This document shows positions 27,375 through 36,116 of a stretch of 64,000 nucleotides of DNA, piece by piece. Both the position numbers and the translations under genes were made by a program. The notes under the pieces are model-generated. The model was given only the letters and a program-made list of their open reading frames with translations, was not told the origin of the DNA and did not search any database. Within the stretch, counting starts at the first letter, position 1, and every line of letters begins with the position of its first letter. This DNA comes from [Leptolyngbya] sp. JSC-1 (GTDB lineage: Bacteria; Cyanobacteriota; Cyanobacteriia; Elainellales; Elainellaceae), in assembly GCA_000733415.1 (NCBI GenBank), contig KL662191.1, forward strand, positions 5,370,189 through 5,434,188. The letters run 5' to 3'.

Positions 27375-28070
27375 ATGAGCAGTGGGGTCGATTCTGATCA
27401 AGGGGCTAAGACTGATTCAGACGCCAATCCAGACGCCAATTCAGACGCCAATCCAGACACCAAATCAACTGCGCTAGCCGGTCGTCAGCCTGAGCACCAG
27501 CGCGCCAGTCAAAAAGCTCAGTTGCGGCGTTCGATTTTGAAAGCGCGCCAGTCGATGCCGCAGGAAATTTGGCAGCAGAAAAGCAATCGCCTCTGTGCCC
27601 ATTTGCAGCAAACTGCTTGGTTCGCTGAGTCCCGAACGATTTTGGCCTATATCAGCTTTCGGCAGGAGCCGGACCTGAACGCTCTGTTTCTGAACCATTT
27701 GCATGATCGGCGCTGGGGATTGCCCCGCTGTGTTGGTAAATCCCTCGCTTGGCATCTTTGGTCGCCTGAGGCGCTGCCGCTGCAAACCGGAACCTACGGC
27801 ATTCCCGAACCCCATCCTGATTCGCCGATGCTGAACGCCAGCGAAGTGGATCTGATTTTGGTGCCAGCCGTAGCTTGCGATGTGCGGGGCTATCGCTTGG
27901 GCTATGGCGGTGGGTTTTATGACCGGCTGCTCAGCGCTCCGGCTTGGCGACAGATTCCCACCATTGGGATTGTGTTTGAATTTGCTCGACTGCCGCGCCT
28001 GCCGATTGAACCCTGGGACCGTCCGCTACAGGCAATTTGCACTGAGGTGGGGCTGTTTGAGCCGCGATAA
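27375..28070 (+). CDS. 5-formyltetrahydrofolate cyclo-ligase
   Basis: ATP-dependent enzyme (MTHFS) converting 5-formyl-THF to 5,10-methenyl-THF in folate metabolism. The signature GYRLGYGGGFYDRLL is intact, as are KAQLRRSILKAR near the start and LILVPAVACD. From the ATG at 27375 the protein has 231 residues; a start at 27273 would give 265. The N-terminus carries a low-complexity Asp/Asn/Pro stretch (DANPDANSDANPD) encoded by a roughly 12-base tandem repeat, not part of the normal fold. The true start is therefore uncertain. Confidence 0.88.
   Translation: MSSGVDSDQGAKTDSDANPDANSDANPDTKSTALAGRQPEHQRASQKAQLRRSILKARQSMPQEIWQQKSNRLCAHLQQTAWFAESRTILAYISFRQEPDLNALFLNHLHDRRWGLPRCVGKSLAWHLWSPEALPLQTGTYGIPEPHPDSPMLNASEVDLILVPAVACDVRGYRLGYGGGFYDRLLSAPAWRQIPTIGIVFEFARLPRLPIEPWDRPLQAICTEVGLFEPR
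27416..27459 (+). repeat. 12-base tandem repeat inside the cyclo-ligase gene
   Basis: Almost four copies of a CAGACGCCAATC-type unit encode the DANPDANS segment. The unit length is a multiple of three, so copy changes keep the frame. Confidence 0.75.
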
Positions 28071-28109
28071 AGGCTGGACTAAATTCAAGAGTTATTAGTC
28101 TAGGTTTTG

Positions 28110-28961
28110 TTAGTCTAGGTTCCGTCCGGTCAGCTCAACAAAAATGTCTTCTAGGTTAGAAGGCCGCAGCATCATGCCGGTTTTGTCGGGCTGTTGTTCT
28201 AGGAAGGCTTTGGCATCCTGCATTGTCGGGAAGAAAGTGTAATCCCAGCGGTCGCCATTTTGTTTCATCACTAAGCCTTCGCCATGTTGCCGCCTCAGTT
28301 CTGCTAGTGTGCCCAAGGCGATCAGCTTGCCGCTGTCCATAATGCCGATGCGGTTGCACAAATATTCTACTTCTTCCATATAGTGAGTGGTGAGCAAAAT
28401 CGTCATGCCTTGCTGGTTTAAGCCTTTGATGATTTCCCAGAGGCGGCGGCGCGTTTGCGGATCGAGTCCTACCGTGGGTTCGTCAAGAAACAAAATCTGC
28501 GGTTGGTGCAGCAGCGCTCTGGCGATTTGCAAACGCCGTTTCATGCCGCCCGACAGGGTTTTAACCAGGTCGTTACGACGGTCGAGCAGCTCCACATACT
28601 CTAGCCAACGGTCGATTTCTTTCTGCCGGCGCGAGTTAGTAATGTGATGCATCCGGCCATGAAATTCCATGTTCTCCCAAACGGTCAGATCCATATCGAC
28701 ACTGGTTTGCTGCAAGACAACGCCGATCTGTTGCTTGACGCCAAACGGCTGCCGCAGCACATCATATCCAGCCACAACAATGTCCCCCTGAGTGGGACGA
28801 GTCAGAGTTGTGACCATGCGAATCGTGGTGGATTTGCCAGCCCCGTTGGGTCCCAGCAAGCCAAAGATTTCGCCCGGTTCAATGGTTAACGACAAATCAT
28901 CCACAACCGAGACGTTGTTGTAGACCTTGTGGACATTTTGGAGACAAACCGCAGCAGGCAT
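28110..28961 (-). CDS. ABC transporter ATP-binding protein (DrrA/CcmA-like)
   Basis: ATPase subunit of an ABC exporter of the daunorubicin-resistance type. From the ATG at 28961 it has 283 residues: Walker A GPNGAGKST at 37-45, signature LSGGMKRRL and Walker B ILFLDEPTVGLD, ending with the DrrA-type C-terminal extension (NLEDIFVELTGRNLD). The open frame continues upstream to 29063, but that part is the translated heptamer repeat, so the later ATG is preferred. No permease gene is adjacent, which is unusual; the partner must be elsewhere. The last codons (AACCTAGACTAA) are repeated just downstream as a short direct duplication. Confidence 0.9.
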   Translation of the reverse strand: MPAAVCLQNVHKVYNNVSVVDDLSLTIEPGEIFGLLGPNGAGKSTTIRMVTTLTRPTQGDIVVAGYDVLRQPFGVKQQIGVVLQQTSVDMDLTVWENMEFHGRMHHITNSRRQKEIDRWLEYVELLDRRNDLVKTLSGGMKRRLQIARALLHQPQILFLDEPTVGLDPQTRRRLWEIIKGLNQQGMTILLTTHYMEEVEYLCNRIGIMDSGKLIALGTLAELRRQHGEGLVMKQNGDRWDYTFFPTMQDAKAFLEQQPDKTGMMLRPSNLEDIFVELTGRNLD

Positions 28962-28985
28962 AGAGGTTGGGAGGGTTGTAAGGGA

Positions 28986-29034
28986 GGGGTAGGGGGTAGG
29001 GGGTAGGGGGTAGGGGGTAGGGGGTAGGGGGTAG
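28986..29034 (+). repeat. (GGGGTAG)7 heptamer tandem repeat
   Basis: Seven perfect copies of GGGGTAG stand 25-73 bases upstream of the ABC ATPase start codon, on its non-coding strand. Seven G4-or-longer runs spaced by two to three bases could form a G-quadruplex. The reverse strand (CCCCTAC) translates as a Pro/Tyr repeat that artificially lengthens the frame. Confidence 0.93.
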
Positions 29035-29182
29035 GGAGGTTCGTTGTTAAGCAACTGGCTCAATTAGTCTTACAGAGGTCAAGCAATATTCTGACTTCTG
29101 GCTCCTGTCTTCTGTATTTCTAGCTACTCATGACCCTAGATCTAACTTAACCCTAATGGGTACTGCCCCTAGAAAAATCGGC

Positions 29183-31120
29183 TTAGGCGGGTAGATTTTC
29201 GATCAGCAGCGGTTCGATGGCGTCTGCTAGCTGAAAGCCAAATACTCGCGCATAGAAATATAGTTCACCATCGAGGGCGCGTTTGATATTTTCGGCTTTA
29301 CGGAAACCATGCTGTTCTCCGGTAAACAAGACATAGGCGACCGGCAATCCCTTCTGGCGCAGTATTTCGACCATCCTCTCGGCTTGATTAGGCGGCACAA
29401 TTTTGTCTTCATCGCCTTGGAAGAAGATTAGCGGGCAGTTGAGTTGATCGGCATGGTGGATCGGTGAGCGCTGTTGGTAGATCTGGTGTTCTGCGGGATA
29501 TTGACCAATCAGTCCGTCTAGATACCGGGATTCAAATTTGTGGGTATCCCGCGCCAGAGCTTCTAAATCACTAACGCCATAGTAGCTGGCGCCCGCTCGA
29601 AATACATCTCGGAACGTGAGCGCTGCTAATGTGGTGTATCCGCCTGCGCTGCCGCCATCAATGCAGAGCCGATTGCCGTCTACTAATCCTTGTTCTACCA
29701 GATACTTAGCGCCATTCACGCAATCATCAACGTCAACAATGCCCCATTGTTTCTTCAGACGTTCGCGATAGGCGCGTCCGTAACCCGTACTGCCGCCGTA
29801 GTTCACATCCAACACGGCAATGCCGCGACTGGTCCAGTACTGAATGCTGGGGCTGAAGTTGGCCGAAGTCGCTGCGGTGGGTCCACCGTGACTTTTGACG
29901 AGTAGGGGAGGGCGTTCGTCGGTGGGTGCGGTGTAGTCTTGGTTTTTAGGCGCGTAGTAGAAGCCGTAGGCTGTTAGGCCGTTTTCAGTCGGGAACTCGA
30001 TGGGTTCGGGAACCGAGATGTAGCCGCTGTCAATTTCTAAGTGACTAGAGCGCCGCAACTCTTGCGTTTCTCCGGTCTGCAAATCAAAGCGAACAATGGC
30101 ACTGGGGCGAGTTGTTGAACCGCCAATGAACACCGCATATCCAGGGGCAACCTTTAAGCCGCCAATGGCCGAATAGGGTGTTGCAATTTCGCTTAGTTGT
30201 AGCGTCTTGGTATGAAGCCGAGCCAAATGCTGGACGCCATTTTCGACATAGGTGCAGATCAAACTCTCTGCCGACTCAAAGCCGTAGGTGGTCATGTCGA
30301 ACACCCACTGAGGTAAGCCAAACTCGGCTGCCTTGGGGCAAACTGGCTCAATTTCAGACTGGGATGGACTCCAGCGATACAGATTCCACCAGTCGGTGCG
30401 GTCGCTGACAAAGTACAGCACGCCATCGGGGGACCATTCTGGCTGAAAGACTGATTCAGTGGAGCCGCCAGCAATTTTGATGGCACTGCCCAAGGTGCCA
30501 TTGGCCAGAATTGGAGCCACCCAAAGTTCGGTACCGTCCCAAGGCATGTTGGGGTGATTCCAGCTCAACCAGCAGAGGTGGCCTCCATCTGGACTGAGGC
30601 GAGGCGAGGCGTAAAAGTCGCTGCCCGAAACGAGAATTTGTCCCGCATCCAATTGGGAACCCAACCTGACTGCTACGACTGTATTGATTGGCTCATGGCT
30701 GCCTGCTGTATGGTCTTCCCGAATGCAGATCAGGCGCTGGCGCGGTTGATCGACAACAGCATCGGCATAGCGCAACTCGGCTTCCGGCGTCAGGGGGACC
30801 GGCTCGCTGCCAATTGGCTGACGATATAGGCGCTGATCGGCAAAGTTGCTGAAGTAGACGACGCGATCCGCGACTTGATAGGCTCCGCCGCCATACTCGT
30901 GCACGCGAGTCCGCACATTCAGGGGAGCAGGCGTCACGTCGATGGTTTGGCCCTGGTTGTGTTGCACCACTACACTGCGGCCCGATTCGGTCGGTCGGCC
31001 TTCGCTCCAGTAGATATCGGTCCCATCGAGACGGATCTCTCCCAAGCGAATGCTGCCGGCCACAATTAGGTCCGAAGTGATGGGAGATTTCCAGGAGCCG
31101 TAGGAAGTGACTTGGGGCAT
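29183..31120 (-). CDS. S9-family prolyl oligopeptidase-like serine peptidase
   Basis: 645-residue enzyme with an N-terminal beta-propeller-like region (about 1-370) and a C-terminal alpha/beta-hydrolase domain, as in acylaminoacyl-peptidases or dipeptidyl peptidases. The catalytic triad is visible: S491 in DGGSAGGYTT, D572 in GDEDKIVPP and H604 in GEQHGFRKAE. The oxyanion region is VKSHGGPTAATSANF. No signal peptide is seen, so it is probably a cytoplasmic peptide-degrading enzyme. The ABC ATPase lies downstream on the same strand across the heptamer array. Confidence 0.93.
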   Translation of the reverse strand: MPQVTSYGSWKSPITSDLIVAGSIRLGEIRLDGTDIYWSEGRPTESGRSVVVQHNQGQTIDVTPAPLNVRTRVHEYGGGAYQVADRVVYFSNFADQRLYRQPIGSEPVPLTPEAELRYADAVVDQPRQRLICIREDHTAGSHEPINTVVAVRLGSQLDAGQILVSGSDFYASPRLSPDGGHLCWLSWNHPNMPWDGTELWVAPILANGTLGSAIKIAGGSTESVFQPEWSPDGVLYFVSDRTDWWNLYRWSPSQSEIEPVCPKAAEFGLPQWVFDMTTYGFESAESLICTYVENGVQHLARLHTKTLQLSEIATPYSAIGGLKVAPGYAVFIGGSTTRPSAIVRFDLQTGETQELRRSSHLEIDSGYISVPEPIEFPTENGLTAYGFYYAPKNQDYTAPTDERPPLLVKSHGGPTAATSANFSPSIQYWTSRGIAVLDVNYGGSTGYGRAYRERLKKQWGIVDVDDCVNGAKYLVEQGLVDGNRLCIDGGSAGGYTTLAALTFRDVFRAGASYYGVSDLEALARDTHKFESRYLDGLIGQYPAEHQIYQQRSPIHHADQLNCPLIFFQGDEDKIVPPNQAERMVEILRQKGLPVAYVLFTGEQHGFRKAENIKRALDGELYFYARVFGFQLADAIEPLLIENLPA

Positions 31121-31149
31121 AGCGGTTTCTAGCTCAGCAATTCACCAGT

Positions 31150-31734
31150 CTACCGCAGACGCTTGGCCATCAAAATATCGGGTTTGCCCCAGCCATTCGC
31201 GTCGGGAATCACGCCCACAATTAGAAATCCCAGCTTCTGGTAAAACTCATAGGGATGGTGGCCCAGGTTTTGGATAGTGGCAATTTGCCGGTACAAATTC
31301 GGGTAGAGATCCACGCCAGCCAGACTCGTACGATGCTCCTCATCATCGGTACCGAGGTAAAGCGTTGTACCACCCCGCTGCCGCACCTGCGTCTCTAAAT
31401 CCTTGACTAAGGCGCGACCAATCCCCTGCCCGCGCCAAGCGGCATGTACCACCAGCGGATGTAATTCCCAACTGTGGCCTCTGTACTGCTCGATGGCACC
31501 AACCCAGCCGACCACCTGCTGCGCGGCCTGTGCCGATGTGTGCACTGCGACACGACTAATTCGGTCTGCCCCAAACGATTCTTCGACTTTGGCGATGGCG
31601 TCGGCTAGAGTTTGCCAACCACTTTCCAGATGCCCGAAGGCATCCACAAGCAGAGCCGCTACCTGCTGAATCGCTGTTGAATCATCTGGGCATAGATCTC
31701 GAATATGCAGATCTGCAATTTGTTGGTGAGCCAA
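31150..31734 (-). CDS. GNAT acetyltransferase, aminoglycoside 6'-N-acetyltransferase-like
   Basis: 194-residue GNAT-fold acetyl-CoA transferase. The acetyl-CoA loop is RGQGIGRALVKDLE. The segments ELHPLVVHAAWRGQG, TSLAGVDLYPN, HPYEFYQKLGF and IVGVIPDANGWGKPDILMAK resemble the AAC(6') aminoglycoside acetyltransferase lineage as I remember it. Its natural substrate in a cyanobacterium is unknown, and resistance is not implied. It lies 29 bases upstream of the S9 peptidase on the same strand and 15 bases after the cupin-like gene, so the three may form one transcript. Confidence 0.82.
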   Translation of the reverse strand: MAHQQIADLHIRDLCPDDSTAIQQVAALLVDAFGHLESGWQTLADAIAKVEESFGADRISRVAVHTSAQAAQQVVGWVGAIEQYRGHSWELHPLVVHAAWRGQGIGRALVKDLETQVRQRGGTTLYLGTDDEEHRTSLAGVDLYPNLYRQIATIQNLGHHPYEFYQKLGFLIVGVIPDANGWGKPDILMAKRLR

Positions 31735-31749
31735 GGATCAAATTCCAAC

Positions 31750-32241
31750 TCAAGCCGCTCTCAGTCTAGCGGATTGAATGCCATGCAGACGCGGGGGGGG
31801 AGCTGCCTGAGAAGTGGCATGGAATAAACGCGGAATTTCGAAGCTGTTGTAAACGCGGAATTCGCTTTCTACGGTGGCTTTGGCTGTGCGCACGGCTTGA
31901 TTCAGCACCAGCGAGCCATTTGGATCGGATACCGATCGATGAAACGTGCCGGGAGGAATGCGTAAGATATCACCGTTGGCTTCTAAGCGCACGATATGAA
32001 ACGGTGTTTCCCAGGAAAAATTAACCAGATAGAACGTGCGTCCGCCAGAAAGGGCCAGCAAATTGTCTTCCTGGTTGGGATGCAAATAGAACTGCCAGTA
32101 ACCTTCTGAACTGTTGTTGGGGCTAACGGCAGGCCCATCGTGGAAGACGAGATCGCGGGCGTTAGAATCGGAGATTGTGATGTCGAAGAATCGGACGTTG
32201 GGCGTATCGCGGAATTTTTCGTAGGGTATCAGTTCAAACAT
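31750..32241 (-). CDS. Cupin-like protein of unknown function
   Basis: 163 residues with the feel of a single cupin barrel: YLHPNQEDNLLALSGGRTFYLV, then a second strand set with DILRIPPGTFHRSVSDPNGSLVL. The metal-binding His pattern is partial (His in YLHPNQ and in TFHRS). I do not recognise a specific enzyme. It is divergent from the LysR regulator, a layout in which the regulator often controls its neighbour. A run of eight Gs at 31793-31800 near the 3' end encodes APPPR and could slip. Confidence 0.7.
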   Translation of the reverse strand: MFELIPYEKFRDTPNVRFFDITISDSNARDLVFHDGPAVSPNNSSEGYWQFYLHPNQEDNLLALSGGRTFYLVNFSWETPFHIVRLEANGDILRIPPGTFHRSVSDPNGSLVLNQAVRTAKATVESEFRVYNSFEIPRLFHATSQAAPPPRLHGIQSARLRAA

Positions 32242-32389
32242 GGTAGTTACGGTTGTCTAAAACTAGACAGTTTGGTTCGTAAAATTTTGCAAAACTTAAT
32301 CGCTGTCTCTTTAGGCTAACGGCAGCAACTTGCCAGGATCAAAATCCATACCGACTCACATCTATGCAAAAACCGGATGGATCTATCAA

Positions 32390-33274
32390 ATGAACATTGA
32401 GCATCTGCAAATTTTACGGATGGTAGTAGAGTGCGGCAGTTTTTCCACGGCTGCCTTGAAGCTGGATATTTCTCAATCGGCGGTGAGTCGTGCTATTGCC
32501 GCTTTGGAAGAGGAACTGGGTGTCTCGCTGCTGACAAGAGGCCGCTTTGGAGCGCACCCTACCCTGGTAGGAGAACGAGTACTGCATCACGCTCGTATCA
32601 TGCTAGAAGCCCGAGAAAATATCGACTACGAGATCAATATCGCTAAAGGCTTGCAAGGCGGACGAGTGCGGGTGGCCTCGTTTCGCAGTGCCGCGACTCA
32701 TCTGCTGCCGCCTCTGATTGCTCGCTTTTGTCAGCGCTTTCCGGCGATTGATGTGGCGATTACGGAAGATGATCCGATTGGGGTGGAGCAGGCGTTGCGC
32801 GAAGGCCGGGTTGATCTTGGTTTGGTGCCCCTACCGCGCTCATCCGAAGATTTTGATACCTGGGAAATTGCTAGAGATGAATTTGTGGTGCTGTTGCCGC
32901 GTTCTGCCCAACCCATCCCAGCCCAATTGACCTGGGCCGCCTTATCTCAGTACTCATTCATTCTCTACAACTATGCCGAATGCACCTCTGCCGTGCGCAA
33001 CCACTGGGCCAAATGGGGCCAGTCGCCCAAAGTTGCCTACGAAGTCAAAGAGGATTCCACCATTGTCAGTATGGTAGCCCAGGGTTTGGGAGCTGCCGTT
33101 TTGCCCAGACTAGCTGCCCTGCCGATTCCTGCTGGGGTAGAGGTGCGTTCGCTGCCGGTGCCGCTAGAGCGCATCATTGGAGCTGCCACCGTTGCCAATA
33201 TTTTGCAGCCCCCTGCCGTTTTTGCTTTTCTCGATCTGCTGCGAGGCACTGGGCTGTTTGCCGATACACATTAA
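32390..33274 (+). CDS. LysR-family transcriptional regulator
   Basis: 294 residues from the ATG at 32390 (MNIEHLQILRMV). The winged HTH is at about 1-60 (GSFSTAALKLDISQSAVSRA), followed by a linker helix and the periplasmic-binding-protein-like effector domain (about 90-290), with FCQRFPAIDVAITEDD and VAQGLGAAVLPRLAALP. A TTG start at 32330 is possible but adds a non-typical 20 residues. It is divergent from the cupin-like gene; the intergenic 148 bases probably carry the operator, but I cannot point to a clear T-N11-A site. Confidence 0.92.
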   Translation: MNIEHLQILRMVVECGSFSTAALKLDISQSAVSRAIAALEEELGVSLLTRGRFGAHPTLVGERVLHHARIMLEARENIDYEINIAKGLQGGRVRVASFRSAATHLLPPLIARFCQRFPAIDVAITEDDPIGVEQALREGRVDLGLVPLPRSSEDFDTWEIARDEFVVLLPRSAQPIPAQLTWAALSQYSFILYNYAECTSAVRNHWAKWGQSPKVAYEVKEDSTIVSMVAQGLGAAVLPRLAALPIPAGVEVRSLPVPLERIIGAATVANILQPPAVFAFLDLLRGTGLFADTH

Positions 33275-33330
33275 TCAGTAGTTTTAATCAGTAGTTCAGA
33301 TAGCTCAGATAGCTCAGATAACTCAGTTTT
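33275..33330. repeat. Short direct repeats between the LysR and RodZ-like genes
   Basis: Two copies of an AATCAGTAGTT unit are followed by three near-copies of CAGATAGCT, ending with TTTTT. The genes are convergent here. Confidence 0.55.
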
Positions 33331-34344
33331 TCAGTTGGTCGAAGTTGTTGAATTCGTGGATGGAGCAGAACCTGATGTTGGTGATTTAGCAGTAAATGTT
33401 TTTTCCGTTACATCGCCCAAGTCGCCCATTTTCTGGGCCGTTTCCCCATTGTGGGAGACGGAAACAGCGCCGGCATTGCCAGCCAGAATCACAATCTCGC
33501 GGTTGCCAGACCAACTCTGCTGCGTGCCTCTTGGAAGCACGGCTTCAGCTTTCACCTCGCCATCTACAATCACCTGTACCCAAGACTCATCTGTTAAATT
33601 CAACTTGACGTTGACTGGGGCATTGGTACTGCTGGAATTCGATGAGCTACCAGCCCTTGGGGAACTAGAAGTGGTAGGACTTGAGCTGTTGGGACCTGGT
33701 GAGGCTGTGGGCAAAGACTGCGCCTGTGGTGAGGTTGGGGCAGGCGAGACTGCTGTAGGTGAGGTGGGTGAAGGTGATGCTACTGGGGTCGGTGTCTCAG
33801 GTGAGGCGTTGACCGGTGGCTGGGATGGCAAAACAACAGCTGAGCGCGTTGGAGCATCGGGCTGGCGCGAAGAAATAGCCCGCACAACTGCCAAAGTGAT
33901 ACCGCCTAACCCTAACAGAACTGCCGCTGCAATGTAGGGCAAAAAGTTGGTTGAACGGGGTGAGCGGCGAGCCGAACGAACTGAGCGAAATTCATCCTCG
34001 CTCTGAGTATGACTATAGCTAGCTTCAGAGACGCTTTGTAGCTCTTGATTGGAGCTGACTGCAGTCACGACTGGTAAGGGCGTCACATGGACTGGAAATC
34101 GTTGCGATAGGTCCATTCCATCTAACCCTAGGGCATCGGCGTAGCGACGAATAAACCCTTGAATGAAGACGGGCTCTGGCAACGGCCTGTCTTGCCCTGC
34201 TTCTATTGCTTTCAGAAGTCGCAGAGGAATGTAGGTTTTAGCAGCGATGTCTTCGAGAGAGCGTTCTTGCTCCTGGCGAACTTGGCTCAAATAGCTGCCA
34301 ATCGCCCGTAGCTGCTCCTGTTGTACAGTGTCTAAAGTACCCAC
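33331..34344 (-). CDS. RodZ-like membrane protein (HTH plus DUF4115)
   Basis: 337 residues in the RodZ layout. A cytoplasmic Cro/C1-type HTH occupies about 12-75 (IGSYLSQVRQEQERSLEDIA, PEPVFIQGFIRRYADALGL). One transmembrane helix lies at about 135-158 (LPYIAAAVLLGLGGITLAVV). A long Pro/Ser/Thr-rich periplasmic stalk ends in a DUF4115-like domain (VKLNLTDESWVQVIVDGEV). RodZ links MreB to the wall-synthesis machinery, so a cell-shape role is likely. The tail is Thr/Ser/Asn-rich. Confidence 0.88.
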   Translation of the reverse strand: MGTLDTVQQEQLRAIGSYLSQVRQEQERSLEDIAAKTYIPLRLLKAIEAGQDRPLPEPVFIQGFIRRYADALGLDGMDLSQRFPVHVTPLPVVTAVSSNQELQSVSEASYSHTQSEDEFRSVRSARRSPRSTNFLPYIAAAVLLGLGGITLAVVRAISSRQPDAPTRSAVVLPSQPPVNASPETPTPVASPSPTSPTAVSPAPTSPQAQSLPTASPGPNSSSPTTSSSPRAGSSSNSSSTNAPVNVKLNLTDESWVQVIVDGEVKAEAVLPRGTQQSWSGNREIVILAGNAGAVSVSHNGETAQKMGDLGDVTEKTFTAKSPTSGSAPSTNSTTSTN

Positions 34345-35147
34345 CTGATTCTCCCTGTACTGCCTACGAAACTCGACGTGCCCTTTAAATTAACTGTTGG
34401 AGCGCTCCTTTTCAAGCTGTGTTTGTTGGGTTGCTTCCGCCAACTGTAGTAACTTATTCCTAAAGATTCTAGTAGCCTATCTTTAACTTTAGAAGCTGTT
34501 GATACTTTAGAAGCTGTTGACAAAGTATCGAAGTATCCCTCTCTGAAGTGCTCACCGGACTATACCCCCTTCAACAATCCGCTCAACGCTAGGGAATAAA
34601 GATTCTTTAGGTGTTGCGTGTAATTGCATTAAGTTAAATGAGTTCAGCCACCTGAAAGAAAAATGGCAGACTAGAATGGAAAGTCAAGTTAGATAGCACT
34701 TAACCCGATTGTCTAGCATTGACAGCGTAGGGTTAAATAATTAAATTATTATTAAATTCTCTCAACAATTCCCTGCAGACAGTCAATGGGTTAAGGGTTC
34801 TGATTAGTAGGTGAGTGAGAGATCTGGTTAGGCTGTTTTAAAGAGGTTTTGAATTTAAGTAATTTGGCTTAGTCCAGTTAAGCATCCTGGCTTAGATAGG
34901 TCAGGGTTAGGATGAATTTACTCCCTATCGATTTGGGTCCATAGTTGGTAATGATTTGAATTTGATTGGCGATTCACTTTTTCCTTACTGCTTCTGTTGA
35001 GGGAGTTCTACAGAACTAGTGAGCAGAAGGTTGAACGCTTCAAAGTTGATACGAGCCAATCTATTTCAGGCGTCATTGGCCGCCCGGAGAATGCCTCGTT
35101 TGATGAAGCCACGGAATTAGGTGTTCTAGTTTTTTGGAGTTTCGGCA
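34345..35147. other. Intergenic region with a 17-base direct repeat
   Basis: About 800 AT-rich bases. ACTTTAGAAGCTGTTGA occurs twice in near-tandem at 34486-34502 and 34504-34520. It must contain the promoters of the divergent RodZ-like and response-regulator genes. A 67-codon frame at 34997-35200 overlaps the response regulator and is not convincing. Confidence 0.5.
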
Positions 35148-35561
35148 ATGACTACTCATCCGATGCCTTTGAGCAGCTCGGAAGAGCAATTGACTGCTAA
35201 GCGATCGCTGGTCCTAGCGGTTGATGACGATGACGACAATCTTTTTCTACTGAGCTATGCTCTAGAACTCCTAGATTGTGAGTTTGTTGGAAAAACGAGT
35301 GGACAAAGTGCTGTAGCTTTTGTGAAGGAGCGACAGCCTGACTTGATTTTACTAGATGTGATTCTGCCCGATATGCACGGCACTGAACTGCTCCAACTCC
35401 TGAAGCAAACTGCCCAGACTCGATCAATTCCTGTGATTGCGGTTACGGGATTGGCGTCCTGTGAAGACCGAACTGAGCTGCTCAATCAAGGATTTTCAGC
35501 TTATTTGAGTAAGCCCTATATGATTGAGGATCTAGAAGCCTTGGTGCGTCAGTATTTGTGA
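35148..35561 (+). CDS. Single-domain response regulator (CheY-like)
   Basis: 137 residues: one receiver domain, no output domain. The phospho-acceptor is D70 in ILLDVILPD, the acidic pocket is the D26-D30 run in AVDDDDDN, the switch Thr is T100 (VIAVTGLAS) and the conserved Lys is K122 (YLSKPY). GGAG stands about 10 nt before the ATG. Such stand-alone receivers act in phosphorelays or through protein binding; no histidine kinase is nearby. Confidence 0.93.
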   Translation: MTTHPMPLSSSEEQLTAKRSLVLAVDDDDDNLFLLSYALELLDCEFVGKTSGQSAVAFVKERQPDLILLDVILPDMHGTELLQLLKQTAQTRSIPVIAVTGLASCEDRTELLNQGFSAYLSKPYMIEDLEALVRQYL

Positions 35562-35610
35562 GTGATTCATTTCGAGCCACCTGCTCAACTGCTTGGCTCA
35601 GGCGCTTGGC

Positions 35611-35979
35611 TCAGGGTGGCTCAACCTGCTCCAAAGATTGGGCCAAGATAGCGCTAATGCTAACCAATCCGGTTTCGAGTTGGGTGGTCATCAAAACCTC
35701 TGCAACTCCAACTTTGCTGATCTGCTCAATCAAGCTTTGCAGCTTTGGCTGGAGAATTGCACTTAAACCCGCTCGGATTTGCTGCACCAGTTCGACTCGA
35801 CCCGCCGTCAGCAGCAATTGCTCTGGATAAGTGAGGCCATCTTCTAGAAAAATGACCAGCTTATTAGCAAAAACCCGGCAGGTGACCTGACGAGGTTGCC
35901 GTTCCAGCTGAGCGGCATAGAATGCTTGGATTTGCTCTGCTAAAGAGAGTTCAAGCTGCTGATACCTCGCTCCTGTCAT
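35611..35979 (-). CDS. DUF2294-family protein A
   Basis: 122 residues resembling DUF2294: SLAEQIQAFYAAQLERQPRQ, then KLVIFLEDGLTYPEQLLL and a helical tail QIRAGLSAILQPKLQSLIEQ. The function of the family is not established. It is paralogous to the gene at 36117-36551, sharing the pattern QIQAxYxxQL, VTCxxFxxKLxIxxED and LxTGxxxI. It converges with the response regulator and is read in the same direction as its paralogue. Confidence 0.75.
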   Translation of the reverse strand: MTGARYQQLELSLAEQIQAFYAAQLERQPRQVTCRVFANKLVIFLEDGLTYPEQLLLTAGRVELVQQIRAGLSAILQPKLQSLIEQISKVGVAEVLMTTQLETGLVSISAILAQSLEQVEPP

Positions 35980-36116
35980 GAACCTTTACCCTGCACCTAC
36001 AATAGACAACCTTTAACAAATTTGCCTAGGGCGTTGATGGAGTTGGTGAGAACTGGGCTGCCAATGGCAGAAGTTAAATCAGAGAGCCGGGATGGTCTTG
36101 CTCTTTACTCTGCTTT

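Noticed and set aside
28986..29034. Telomere-like or CRISPR array
   Set aside because: The units are 7 bases without spacers; a simple tandem repeat of the cyanobacterial type.
28962..29063. N-terminal extension of the ABC ATPase
   Set aside because: It is the translation of the heptamer repeat (Pro/Tyr units), and the family N-terminus begins at the ATG at 28961.
34997..35200. 67-codon ORF before the response regulator
   Set aside because: Overlaps the regulator start in another frame and has no recognisable content.
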